From positions 15,483,558-15,547,557 of the forward strand of contig NC_066587.1 of the NCBI RefSeq assembly GCF_905475345.1: 64,000 nucleotides of DNA. Reading direction: 5' to 3'. Of this stretch, positions 23,088-34,312 are shown piece by piece. A program made the position numbers and the translations under genes. Within the stretch, counting starts at the first letter, position 1. Every line of letters starts with the position of its first letter. This DNA comes from Vespula vulgaris. Its lineage: Eukaryota > Arthropoda > Insecta > Hymenoptera > Vespidae. The notes under the pieces were generated by a model, which was given only the letters and a program-made list of their open reading frames with translations, was not told the DNA's origin and ran no database searches.

Positions 23088-23162
23088 GTTCGTGGAAGCC
23101 GTTCGAAACGCACGCTCAGAGTTTCCGAGTTCGAAATGCAAATCGTGCGAGCTTCCACGAAC
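23088..23162. other. Long imperfect hairpin with POU octamer
   Basis: GTTCGTGGAAGC (23088-23099) pairs perfectly over 12 bp with GCTTCCACGAAC (23151-23162). Inside, CGCACG (23109-23114) pairs with CGTGCG (23144-23149) after a 9-nt bulge. The 29-nt terminal loop contains a perfect octamer ATGCAAAT at 23136-23143. It resembles a small-RNA precursor in length but its stem is too interrupted to be a typical microRNA hairpin, and no known microRNA is recognised. Confidence 0.4.
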
Positions 23163-25479
23163 TCGACGATGCTAATGATATGATAATGTATGGGCTGAGA
23201 CTTTCGAGTTATTTCACCGAATAAAGATCGATGCTTGCGAACCAACTTGGACGCACATAGATAAGCGTTATTTGTCGGACTGGCTACGTTAAACGACTTT
23301 TAATGTTTCATTCAAGGTGGAAAAGTAATTTCCGCGGTGAGCATATCGATTCGACTTTCGATTCCATTATCGATACGATCGACTCTTAATCGACGATTTG
23401 TGTTCGACTCACAATCAAGCAAGTTGAATTACTTAAATCTCTCAAGGACTAGGATGCTTCGCTTTCCTCTTCTTTTTCCCTTTATTCCATATTTCTTCTT
23501 TTTTTTCTCTTTTTTTTTTTTCTTTGCGAAATCGATCGATCAAGTTTCGAAATTGATTTATTGAAATCCTTTGTTCTTTTTTTTTGTGTTTTTCTTTCTC
23601 TTTTTTCTCTCCTTACGCGTTAAACGTATACGGGAAACAATGTCTATCGGTTAACCATTAAGATCGAGCAAAGTGCCAACTTGTTAGGTTCTTCAAAATT
23701 CCAAAGACATGTAAGTAATTGCGAAGTCACCACGTTAGTGGCATACATAATGCAAGAGTTATCGATTTGAATAACTAAATATTCAAGAGATTCGCGCGTC
23801 CGAGAGCGGCACGATGATGGTAGAAAATACGTAAAACAAAACAAATTGTGGAAGCATCGAATGAGGATAATAACGACGAGGTAATCGTTTCCTTACTGGA
23901 TAGATTAAAAATGATAATGCGCAATTCTAATTTAGCGATCGAACATTCACGTTTATTTTTCTCCTTGGTTAAGTATGCAGATAGAAATAGAAATATTTCT
24001 TCTGTTTCTTTTTCTCTCTTTTTTTTTTTTTTTCTTCAAAGAATTTCATTTGCAAATTGGAAACCGTTTATTGTGCGAATTAAACGAGGAATTATGTAGA
24101 TTATTTAATTGTTGATATTTATCACAAGAATCATAAAAGAAGAAGTAGAAGAAGAAGAAGAAGAAGGAAGAGAATAAGAAGAAAAAAAGATACGACCAAT
24201 TAGGTATAATAATTCGAAAGTCGATGTAAAGATAAGTAACATTTAACTACTCGACGAAAGAAAGGAAAAGTTAAAAAGAAAGCGAGGGTTGGAAGGACGA
24301 GCTCTTGGTGAAAATCAGAGCGTGAAAAAGAGGATATATGTAAGTACATACGATGTATGTATATCTATATAAATATGTACGCGAAAAAAAAGAGAGAGAG
24401 AGAGAAGAAAGAAAAAAAGAAAAACGAGCGGGTATTGTTAGGCATAAGAGAGTATAATATAATCTGACAAAACTCGCACGGTATTGTAGAATACGTTGGT
24501 AGACGGGGGAGTGAGGAGGGGAGGAGGAGAGGACGGGTAGAGGAATTGCAGCAAAGAGCAACGAAGCGCATCGCGTCCATCCGATACGCATTCACTTACA
24601 CAAAGTTGGACTCGTTTGGAGGTTAAAAACGCGGGACGCATCAGGGACACTACGGTAGAAAAGCGGCCACGAGAAATCGTCAGAGTGAACGTTCGTTCCA
24701 AGCTGGTGGATCAAGGATTTAAAGAGAGTTTTCGGAACTCCACATACCGACTAGCACTATCGACTAAGAAACTTCCTTTACGGGCTGAAAGGCAATGGTT
24801 ACGGACAAAGAAATTCAAAAATAAAACTACCTCCTCTTCCTTTAGCTTACCTCCGCCCTACAACCGCATCCATTTCCTTCACAGAAATTAGCAACGATAA
24901 AGATCGGTACGATAGAATGAGTAAAATGGTTCCCTCGAAAATCACGAACCGCGAAGATACGCCGTACCTTCCGTAAGAGACCTATAAGTTTCTTCCTACC
25001 GAGGTGCTACCTCCGTAGCAGGAAACAATTTTGACAATCAAATGCGTACGAAGCAAGATTAAATAACAAATACGTAAGATAAATATTTCAGGTTGTTGTT
25101 GTAACAATTATCCTAACTATCCGATCGATCTACAAACTTTTCTTTTCTTTTTTCTCTTACGAGAAAACCTTTCAAGGATCCGATACTCGCTTTCGACGTT
25201 CGACGTACCCTAAAATCCTACCCCTTTCTCCTTCCCGTGACGATCGATCTATCGATCGAAGTCGAAGTGACGCTTGCGAACAAGGCCACGTAAAACTTGA
25301 GACGACACAATGGCAAAGAGAGTGACGTCAGTGAAACCGAAGTACAGAGAGCTAGACTGCTGTTGCTGCTGCTGTTGGCGGCACATTTATGCGGACACAC
25401 GTGACAACTGGGTCGTCTGGAGGTTGAATGGTGGCGTGTGGCGTTTGTAAGTAGGGCCGATAAACTTGAAGCGAAAGAG

Positions 25480-25480
<1 letters not shown>
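23163..25480. other. Non-coding stretch with unique patches
   Basis: No gene is seen. T-rich runs lie at 23490-23525 and 24010-24035, and a GAA-rich purine run at 24135-24190. The section 24590-25030 is the cleanest unique sequence. A 91-codon plus frame at 24616-24891 shows no domain or splice context. The hairpin at 24993-25024 closes this patch. Confidence 0.55.
24993..25024. other. Compact interrupted hairpin
   Basis: TTCCT (24993-24997) pairs with AGGAA (25020-25024), AC pairs with GT past a 3-nt bulge, and GAGGT (25001-25005) pairs with ACCTC (25009-25013) around the triloop GCT. It lies in repeat-free sequence. Confidence 0.3.

Positions 25481-25519
<39 letters not shown>
25481..25519. 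repeat. (TC)n microsatellite
   Basis: A perfect 39-bp run, followed by further TC-rich sequence to about 25600. Confidence 0.98.
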
Positions 25520-25523
<4 letters not shown>

Positions 25524-26730
25524 ACTCGATGTTTTGCCAGACATAAAAAATGCTCTCTATGTCTCTCTCACGCACTTGCGTTCTCTCTCTTTCGTTCGCT
25601 CGTTCACTCGCTATCGCTCCAATACGTCGCGAGATGGTGTCGAGTCAAGGGTAAAAGAGTGATGTACGATCTTCAGGCCTCGTTCGAGCTCACCTTGAAG
25701 AACGAGAGACGGATATTCGCGAGGACTTACGCGGTTTCATCGTGCTACGTCGCGTGGGAGTGGACGAGCTCGATCGGTGAGCGATCTCTCAAGGTCCTCT
25801 CTTCCCTCCTCTCCTCACCACTCCTCTCCTCTCCTCTCAGTCTCTCTTTTTTTTTCTTTAGTCTTCTCAGTTTCTTCTTCTTTTTTTTCTTCTATTTGAG
25901 GGACGACAACGCGGCGCTTCGAACGCTGCCATTTCTTTTCTCAACTCTTCTCTCTCTCTCCTCTCTCTCTTTCTGTCTCCAACTCGCTGTCTCTCTTTCT
26001 CTACGCGTTCGAAACTCGCGCGCAATGTCGCTTCTACGACGCGCGACCTTTAAACGTCATCCTCGAGGGGACGACTCACCGATGCTCGGAATTCCGATCG
26101 CTCCGAACGATTTGTCGAGATACTCCTTCCTCTCCTCTCCTCACTCCTTTTATCCCAAACAACTCGAAATCCTTCTTACTTGTCTCTCGATGATTCTTAA
26201 TCTTAATATAGCGTTTTTGTTTCATAATCGAATCGAATTATATACGTGATTTCGAATTTTACCTTACGACTTTTATACCTTGATTGTGTTAAAGATCGAT
26301 CGTGCACTGATCGTGTAAAATGGTTAGATTAAATTCGTGAGATAACGCGGGAGATCGAAACGATTTTAAAATATAGAAAGGTTTCCAAAATATTTCCTTT
26401 TCGTATTTTATTGTTCGCAGAGAAATTAAAGGAAAAGGCAAAGAAAATATTTTTCTGTTTAACAAGGAAACTCGTAACTCCATACAGAGGTGATATCAAC
26501 GAGATAACGATCGAAAAAATGAGTCTCGGTCTCTCGAACCCTCCTCGTTGGTCGTACATGTAGCATGTGGCCACTGGCGGACCTCCCTCGATTAAGTGTC
26601 ATGGTTTTCATGGTGTGGTTAAGGACGCCGAAAAACAAACCATCTATCTAACAGGATGTCATACAGAGGCGAGAGCCCTGTGGCTCTTTTCCACCGCATG
26701 TTACGTTGAAAACCAAAGATGACGCACGGT

Positions 26731-26734
<4 letters not shown>
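25520..26734. other. Non-coding stretch
   Basis: No gene is accepted. The 196-codon plus frame at 25659-26249 crosses TC-rich sequence at 25790-26000 and has no recognisable domain. The section 26520-26730 is a GC-richer repeat-free patch. It includes a Runt-like TGTGGTT at 26614-26620 and a perfect hairpin AGAGCC/GGCTCT around CTGT at 26672-26687. Confidence 0.55.

Positions 26735-26774
<40 letters not shown>
26735..26774. repeat. (GA)n microsatellite
   Basis: A perfect 40-bp run. Confidence 0.98.
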
Positions 26775-26778
<4 letters not shown>

Positions 26779-27295
26779 TTTTAAGGATAAAGAATGGTGT
26801 TACTATAGCATCTTTTTTTCAATCATCTTACGCAACATCGTAACGCCTATGGCATCTATTTATTAGTTGATCTGTTACGACTGAAAATATTTAAAAAATG
26901 AATTCTTTTAATCTTATAACAAATGCCATCTCCAACGTGTAACCAAATGAAGTTCGATTCAACAAAAAGAAGAAAAGAAAAAAGAAAAAAAAAAAAAGAA
27001 GGAGATAAAGCAGAAAGAAAAGAAAGAACGATCGAACTCACGATATTTCAGGCTGTATCTCCGAGACGTAAAAAAAAAAATGTTCCCAAAGCGCAAAGTA
27101 ATTTTTATCTTTCGAACTCCGAAGACGTCGTTTCATCAAAGAACGATTTTCAAGATTTCACGAAAAGCAAGAGTTTCAGCAAGGATTTATGATCGCGCCG
27201 AGAGATCGTCGTAAGGTAAAAGGATAATCCGTATCTCTCAACGTGATATCTTCGATGGATAGTATAAAGGCGAACATCCTGTTCTCTATGGTGGG
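26775..27295. other. A+T-rich non-coding stretch
   Basis: I see no gene or dyad of note. An A-rich purine run lies at about 26965-27030. Confidence 0.6.
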
Positions 27296-27358
27296 AAAGA
27301 GAGAAAGAGAGAGAGAAAGAGAAAGATACAGAGAGAGAGAGAGAGAGAGAGAGATAGA
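27296..27358. repeat. (GA)n purine tract
   Basis: GA and GAAA units over about 63 bp, opposite in sense to the TC-rich tract at 27500-27670. Confidence 0.96.
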
Positions 27359-27499
27359 GTCCTGGAGCTGGCACAGCGGTCGAACAAGCTCACCCCACGT
27401 CGGCCGAGATACGATCGAGTTAAGTACCACGAGATATACGACCGACGATTGGCATGCACGAAGCGTTACCACTTACGTGTACGCCTTGCTTGCTCTCCT

Positions 27500-27670
27500 C
27501 CTATGCTCCTCTTTTTCCTTCTCCTCTTCTTTCCTTTCCCTCTACTCCTACTCATCGTATATCTCTCTTCGATTCCTATACATTCTCTCTCTCTCTCTCT
27601 CTGTTTCTTTTTCTTTCTTTCTTTCTCTCTCTCTCTTTCTCTCTCTCTCTCGTTATCTCTCTTTCTCTCG
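27500..27670. repeat. TC-rich pyrimidine tract
   Basis: Pyrimidine-rich sequence with a pure (TC)n core at about 27582-27602. The plus frames across it (up to 168 codons) are artefacts of missing stops. Confidence 0.92.
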
Positions 27671-27836
27671 TCAAACGTGTACCTTCATGGGGTCACGCCA
27701 ACTCGTCACGATAAAGTCTCTACGTCCAGGAAGATCGTCGAGACCGTGAGAGATTTAATGCTCGTTTGGTTTCACCGATCGTGCAATATGCGGCAAAAAA
27801 GACCGAAACGTCTTTTGCGAGAGAGACAGACGATTA

Positions 27837-27838
<2 letters not shown>

Positions 27839-27880
<42 letters not shown>

Positions 27881-27908
27881 ATGTATATATATAGAGAGAG
27901 AGAGAGAT
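27839..27908. repeat. (TA)n-(TG)n-(TA)n-(GA)n compound microsatellite
   Basis: Four dinucleotide types in a row over about 70 bp. Confidence 0.96.
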
Positions 27909-28969
27909 ACAGTTATTTGCGATTAAATCGAAACTATTAAATCTAACAAGAACATCTACGATAAATCGGTAATTCAAAACATTTATCTTCGATAGTACGA
28001 GGTCACCGAGGGAATGCGATATCGAAAGGTATAAAATTATTTAACGATCGATCATCGATCTAACAATAAAACGACATTCATAATACACGTTATACATAAC
28101 AAAGCGTCACATGCTAATTCTAAAAGACTAATCGTCGATATCTCGATGCTAATTACCAACGACGCAACAGCTGTGAGTAGTAAACGTGGAGAACATATAT
28201 ACAGACACACATACACACACACACACACAAATACAGACACACGTATTTATACATGTATGTAAGCTTATTGAATTCAGGCGTGAATGTAATAATCGTGAAA
28301 ACGATATTACACGTTTTGCTTTCTACGGTACCCGGGCACCGGTTAAAGCGCGTCGTCGTCAACATACGCGAGCCTCGGCGATATCTTTGATCGACGCGGG
28401 TAACCTGCCGTGTCGATCTAATTAAAGTGCAAACACGTTGGAACCCGTGACGCCTCGGTCGCGCCATCTGACTAATTCAAAGCTACCGGTTTTCGCCTTT
28501 TCCTTCGGCGAATGCGAAAGAAACGATATACGTATGTATGTATGGATGTATGTATGTCGCCTTTTACTTTTTACGTGCCTTACGCGCGTCGATCGCCACC
28601 ATGGAAAGAGAGAAAGAGAAAAAGAGGGAGAAAGAGAGAGATACGTCCCTTTCGAAACGTCCATAAACGGTGAACGATCTTACAAACCGGCTATGCTTGA
28701 AACTTTACTCTTTTCGAGTATCGATCTTTATCTCTATAAGAATAAAATATGATAACAAACCTGAAGAAATTAATTTCCCAAGCGAATTAAGTATTATTTC
28801 ATCATTCATTTTACCAAACGAAGCTATTAATTCTCTAAAAAATTTCTTCTCTCTTTTTCTCTATTACTCTCTCTCTCTCTCTCTCTCCCCTTTTTCCTTT
28901 TCTATGTCCTTGATATAATATACCGACGATAAAAAAAGATAAATGGAAAGAGAGAAAGAGAGACAGACA
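27909..28969. other. Non-coding stretch with GC-richer island
   Basis: No gene is seen. (CA)n lies at 28206-28229. A repeat-free CpG-dense patch at about 28320-28500 contains TAATTAAAGTG, a homeodomain-type core. Purine-rich sequence lies at 28600-28645 and TC-rich at 28850-28890. Confidence 0.55.
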
Positions 28970-28970
28970 A

Positions 28971-29019
<49 letters not shown>

Positions 29020-29028
29020 CAGATAGAA
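28970..29028. repeat. (TAGA)n tetranucleotide microsatellite
   Basis: About fourteen units, preceded by a short GA/CA purine lead-in. Confidence 0.97.
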
Positions 29029-29403
29029 GAAACAAGAAGGTACAGTTGAAATTCTTGATCCATCTTAAATTTTAAAAGTTGGTAGCAAACGTTATTAGCC
29101 TGGCACGCTTCGTTTGTATTCCAAGAAGTAACGAAGCGTTTGAAGAATTTCTCGTGGAATTACTAAGGCACCTGGTCGAATCGAATTAACGCGAACACCA
29201 ATGAGAGAGAAGAGTCGATCATCGAGTAGAAAGCATAAAGGGGAAAAAAGAAAAAGGAGAAAAGAGAAAATGATAAAAATGATAAAGACCGATCAACGTA
29301 GCCTCTTTTATCGAAGGGTAGCTTTTACACCGACGTTAACACTGACATCCCTTACCCTAGGGTCTCGTAGTCGAACAAACTACGAGAAATACGAGAAAGA
29401 GAA

Positions 29404-29436
<33 letters not shown>

Positions 29437-29625
29437 AACATCGCTTAATGCGACTAACATAATTAAAGGAGCAACGAGCCATATCCGTATGCTCCCCCAC
29501 ACTTCTCTCTCTCTCGTTTTCACGACTTTCCAAAGCGTCCTCGGGCTATCGCGAAATCTCCAAGGGATAATTGGAAATCCGTATTTCCTCGCATTGAGAA
29601 ACGTGCTGCTGGAAAAGGGAGAGAT
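29029..29625. other. Non-coding stretch
   Basis: No gene is seen. A (GA)-rich run lies at 29395-29437. The 144-codon plus frame across 29201-29635 is Lys/Arg/Glu-rich at its start and has no domain. Confidence 0.6.
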
Positions 29626-29628
29626 AGG

Positions 29629-29692
<64 letters not shown>
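29626..29692. repeat. (GATA)n tetranucleotide microsatellite
   Basis: About sixteen units with one AAGA change, in the same orientation as the array 600 bp upstream. Confidence 0.97.
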
Positions 29693-31679
29693 GAAAGAAA
29701 AGTTCGATTAGCTCTCTAGATTGGAAACACAAAGTCGATTTAAAGTAATTCGACAGGATTTTCCTCGACTTCCTCTTTCGTAATTTTTCTTGCTAAAAGT
29801 CTTATAGATTACATCGAACCCTTTCGATAATTAATGATAAACAATGCAATTATTACGAGTAAACCGAATCAAATGAAACGGGGAGAGAGAACAAAAATAT
29901 TCTTCTTCCCTTTTCGTTTTCTTTTCTTCTTTATTTCTCCGCTTTACCATTGAAATGGCAATTAATGTATCGACGAAGAGATTACGTAGCCTGAAATTTA
30001 ATTTTCTATCGTCTTTCTCGCTCTAATGAATTCCACGTAAAGAGTTATTGATGTGTGACTGTATCTATCTATCTATCTATCTATCTATTTAGAGAGAGAG
30101 AGAGAGAAACAAATAGAGACAAGGACATATCCGTGGACTTTCCCGTTTCTTATTATTCAACTTGCTACAGGGTGCACGCAGCGTTACTAAAAAGTTTGAC
30201 ATTCCGATTGGTGACGCACGAACGATCCTCTTCGGAACGTTCTCGTCGTGTCGCCCACAATGCTCGCGTGTTCCTTGCTTCGTGGTAAGAAAGATGGAGG
30301 AAAGGAGGGAAGAGGAGAGGGAGGAAGTGAAGGGTGAGGGGTAAAGAGCGAGGGGTGACGGGTGGCTTCCTCCTTCTCTCTTTTACGCGTTGCTAAATAT
30401 TTCAAACATCTTTCGCGTCGACCTCGAACCGTCGGCTCGTTTGGAACTCGGTACAAGGAGAAGTAGAAGAAGGAGAAGAAGAAGAGAAGGAGGAAGAAGA
30501 AGGAAGGAGAGAGAAAAAGTACGAGGTAGAATGAAGGAGAGAGATTTCTGGGTGGTGTAGAGTAGAGGGAGGCAGACAACCAATCTAAAAATACACGTAC
30601 GAGCTTCGTACACGTCTTTGCCGCCTCTAACCATTGGTGCAAAATCGCTCGGCTAGGACAGAGAGACGTCTAATAATAAATACGAATATCTCCGTTTGTG
30701 CCAAGATAGAAGGGGGAGGTGGAACGGGGGAAGAGAAGAGAAGAGAAGCAGTTGAGAATTGCTTTTTTTCTTTTTCTTCTTTTTTCTTCTTTTTTCTTTC
30801 TTGCTTCGCGAGATAATCGAACCAATATGTCCGATCTAGATCTATATTTATTCGTCGAGGAATAATAAATAAAAGCTCGTAGACTTCATCTACGATTTGA
30901 TTTATTATTCTATATAATATAAATCCGTATTCGTTCGTTTCTTTTCTTTTTTCTCTCTTTTTACTTTTTTCCTTTCTTTTTTTTTTCTCTCTCTATCTCT
31001 CAATAGTTATCTCCTTTTTCTTTTTCTTCTTATCTATTCGTCAACTGATTGATCATTTCCTGGCTTATATCGCCGAGTTTGAAGAGTTAAGAAAAAGAGA
31101 AAGAAAGGGAAAATGGAGAAGATAAAAAGAGGAAGAAAAAGGATCGTAACGAACGTAATATTCTTTCGATCGTCGTAACTGTTCGGATGAAAGGATGAGA
31201 AAAAGAAAAATAAATAAATGAAATGACTATTAAATATTTGAACGATATCTAACGCGATCGAAAACGATGAGGAATTAAGCAATTACTATTTATCTGTTAC
31301 GAATAATACAAAATATTCGAATTCGTATCTCGATTTTTACGTAAATGTTACTTTATATCCCTGTATGTACTTCTCGTTTCTCGTTTGAACGTCGACGAAC
31401 GTCGAGAAAAAGAAATTATACGTTCGTCACGTTTGACCGTATACTACTATTCTTCTTCTTTATTGTTGCCACTACGTGCACGAAAAAAGTCTACACTTCG
31501 ATTCGCAATTCCGATTCGATTCCCTCAGCCAGAAAGGAGTGCGTCGAACAAAAAACTTGGCGAGAGTGATTCCGAGCACGCGTCCGGCTATCTCCGCTCG
31601 ATTAATTTCACAAGCCTAGTCTTGTACAGGCAGGAGAGGCGGATGAGATGAAGTGGGAGAGAAAGAGGGGTGGATGGAT
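29693..31679. other. Non-coding stretch with purine and pyrimidine tracts
   Basis: No gene is seen. (TCTA)n at 30061-30088 is followed by (GA)n. Purine-rich tracts lie at 30290-30350 and 30455-30545, and pyrimidine-rich at 30765-30800 and 30935-31030. The short unique patches between them hold no supported feature. Confidence 0.6.
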
Positions 31680-31683
31680 AGAA

Positions 31684-31740
<57 letters not shown>
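31680..31740. repeat. (GA)n microsatellite, about 60 bp
   Basis: A nearly pure GA run that passes into GATC repeats and alternating GC sequence at 31741-31780. Confidence 0.98.
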
Positions 31741-31742
<2 letters not shown>

Positions 31743-31862
31743 GATCGATCGTTCATTCGTTCGCTCGCTCGCGCGCGCACGTATTCGAGAGATCGATTTT
31801 ATTTCGCGATTTTTAGTCTCTCTTGATACAAAGAGACGTCGAAATCGATGTGGTAGTGTTAC

Positions 31863-31914
31863 TGTTGATGTTGATGTTGATGTTGATGTTGATGTTGATG
31901 TTGATGTTGATGTT
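31863..31914. repeat. (TGTTGA)8 hexanucleotide array
   Basis: About eight copies of a hexamer, followed by TTTTGC units and then TGC-rich trinucleotides to about 31970. This is the only clear hexanucleotide array in the window. Confidence 0.95.
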
Positions 31915-31970
31915 ACTGCTTTTGCTTTTGCTTTTGCCGTTGCTGCTATTGCTGCTGCTGTTGCTGCTGT

Positions 31971-32335
31971 TCGTTCGTTCTCTCTCATTCTTTTAATTCT
32001 CTCATTCTCTTCTCCTCTCGAACTTCTCCCATTCCAAGAGCAGGTGCAACGTTTCTCTTCTGCAACCGCTCAGAAATACTTCGAAACGGAACGACCGATG
32101 CTAATGGCCAACGTAAAAAGAACCTGATCGGAAATCGTCCCGATTTCTTGTCGAGTATCGATCGAAAACTAACGAACGAATCCGTGCGAATCGTGGAGAA
32201 TGAATCTTCTTTCGTGTATATTTTACGATTATAATTCTTAATCGAATATCGATGATCGTAAGTAAAATATAGAAACAAAATGACGAAGAAAAAAAAAAAA
32301 GAGAGAAACATTAATATTATCCAATGAATTAATTC
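31971..32335. other. Non-coding stretch
   Basis: I see no gene or dyad of note. The sequence is unique with moderate A+T. Confidence 0.6.
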
Positions 32336-32469
32336 GAGAATCAGGAATTTCTTTTCTCTTGAAATAATTAAATCTTTTTATCGTACGAAGTATAAGAACG
32401 AAATCTACAGCAGTTTTTCTTGCTCTTATTTTTCTTCAAAATTTAAATATGAAGTAATATATAGTATAC

Positions 32470-32516
<47 letters not shown>

Positions 32517-32835
32517 TAGAGAATCAAGAACTTGTTTATCAAAATAATTAAATTTCTTATCGCGCACAGTATACACCGATTAAAATACTTCTCTTACTCT
32601 TGATATATTCTTCTTCAAAATTAAAATATTAAATAATCTATACACACATATATATATACATATATGTATATATGTATGTATGTATGTATAGATTAGAAAA
32701 TCAAGGATTTCTTTATCGAAATAATTTAATGAAATTTCTTATCGCGGATGATATAAGAAACAAAATCTCATCTCTTCTCTTTCCCTTCCAATTTTTATTC
32801 TTATTCCTTTCAATTTATCTTACAAATTGAAAACT
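32336..32835. repeat. Three-unit tandem duplication, about 180 bp per unit
   Basis: Units start at 32336, 32519 and 32696. Each opens with a near-match of GAGAATCAAGAATTT, continues with AAATAATTAAAT(T)TCTTATCG, and then has a T-rich stretch with TTCTTCAAAATT in units 1 and 2. Units 1 and 2 end in a (TA)n or TA/TG array; unit 3 decays before its array. Unit lengths are about 183 and 177 bp. Divergence between copies suggests an old duplication. It is not a recognised satellite or transposon. Confidence 0.75.
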
Positions 32836-33267
32836 TTCGAAAATCGACGAAATACCTTCGAACAACGTAAAGTTACGCATTCGAGCGTATCATTATTCTC
32901 GAGTAGAACGCGACGTTCAGCTTCAAGGAAACGATATTTTTCCAATCGTTAGACACGCGAGTGGAAGCTTATATCGGAAAAGGGCTGACGACAATGTAAT
33001 GCATTACGTCGTTTCACCGTACATCATCTTCTATTATGCTGATACTAGGTTGTGTGCGCGCCGCTGAGTGCTTCGATTTCGATAGAGGGAGGAGAAACCT
33101 ACATAAATAATGCCTGGTAATACTCTGCTCCTCTATCGAGCTTTAAAATATTATGAGCCATTCTGTCTCTTTCTATCTCTTTATTTCTATCTTCCTATAA
33201 CGTAAGTATAGTACACGTTTATTATTTGCAAATAATCCGTGTATATTAAAACATATCTAGAATATAA
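32836..33267. other. Non-coding stretch
   Basis: I see no gene. A GC-richer patch at 32860-33090 includes GTGTGCGCGCCGC near 33051. It has no dyad or splice-bounded frame of note. Confidence 0.6.
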
Positions 33268-33405
33268 CAATAGTAATAATAATAATAATAATAAAAATAA
33301 TAAAAGTAATAATGACAGTGATAATGATAATGATAATAAAAATAGTAATAATAATAATTATAATTATAAGAGAACAATGAAAAGAAGAAGAAGAAGAAGA
33401 AGAAG
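33268..33405. repeat. (AAT)n and (GAA)n trinucleotide arrays
   Basis: A degenerate AAT/GAT array at 33268-33365, then a GAA run at 33381-33405. In artefact frames it reads as Asn-rich then Arg-rich. Confidence 0.94.
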
Positions 33406-34040
33406 ATCTTACTTGGCTTCATCTACTAACGAATGAAACATATAAGTACTTATATGCATACGTCGTTCAAATAATATATTACTAGCGAATATTTCTTTCT
33501 TTTTTTCTTCTTCATTATCTTTCTTGTTACGTATAAAAAATAAATAAATCATTGCCCGATAACGTTATTGCGTGCTTTCTATCTTAGGATTAACGACGTG
33601 TTTTCATCTCACAAAAGATAATCCCGAGTAAAAGCGTTTCACCGTGGTATCTTGATAATAAATACAAGATTCCTTGAGAGCTTTTAAATAATACTACACG
33701 TTGAAGTAGACCAATCGTCTATTATTCCAAAAAGAAAGAAAAGTAGGAAAGTAGAGAAAGGGAGGAAGGTACTTCAACTCATTCTCTCGTTCTGGCTTAC
33801 GTTAGACCATTTTAGAATTGAGCTAAGAGACTCGGCGTTTATCGTCCGAAGGAAAGTAAAAGAACGCAGAAATGACAATTCTCTCTTATTCTTTTCGCTC
33901 GTGCTGCGCGACAAATGCGGAAAAAAGCAGCGGCAAGTTTCGCGCGGGAGAACTGAGTAAGTATTACCTTCGGTAAGAAGAAGCTACTCAAGTGATGAAA
34001 CGTTGTGTTACGTATGTACTTATGCACACACATAAATATA

Positions 34041-34072
<32 letters not shown>

Positions 34073-34134
34073 AAACATACACCAATGAAAGTTGCTGTAT
34101 GTTCACTATGAAAGAAAATAGGGATGTGAAAAAG
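33406..34134. other. A+T-rich non-coding stretch
   Basis: No gene is seen. A purine run lies at 33730-33765 and (TA)n at about 34038-34072. Confidence 0.6.
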
Positions 34135-34162
34135 CTCGCTGAGACACATTAGTCTCGGCGGG
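34135..34162 (+). other. Stable 11-bp hairpin with hexaloop
   Basis: CTCGCTGAGAC (34135-34145) pairs with GTCTCGGCGGG (34152-34162) around the loop ACATTA. Nine pairs are Watson-Crick and two are G-U when read as plus-strand RNA. The G-U pairs make the fold better as RNA than as DNA, which is why plus is given. No known RNA family is recognised. Confidence 0.4.
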
Positions 34163-34254
34163 GATCAACGAGTGAAAATAAATGGCCCATTACTTCGTCG
34201 AGAGGCTACCTTCGGCCGTACTGTATAGTACATGGGCCTATACGATACGCGACC
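34163..34254. other. Short unique link
   Basis: Repeat-free sequence between the hairpin and the pentanucleotide array; no feature is seen. Confidence 0.5.
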
Positions 34255-34312
34255 CTTCTCTTCTCTTCTCTTCTCTTCTCTTCTCTTCTCATCTCTTCTC
34301 TTCTTTTCTCTT
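34255..34312. repeat. (TTCTC)n pentanucleotide microsatellite
   Basis: About ten units with one ATCTC change. Confidence 0.97.

Noticed and set aside
23395..23420. tRNA T-arm-like TTGTG-TTCGACT-CACAA
   Set aside because: The stem-loop fits a T-arm, but no acceptor stem, D-arm or anticodon arm can be placed upstream.
25659..26249. 196-codon plus frame
   Set aside because: Held open by TC-rich sequence; remaining parts show no recognisable domain.
27243..27940. Plus frames of 168 and 163 codons
   Set aside because: Driven by GA and TC arrays; low-complexity products.
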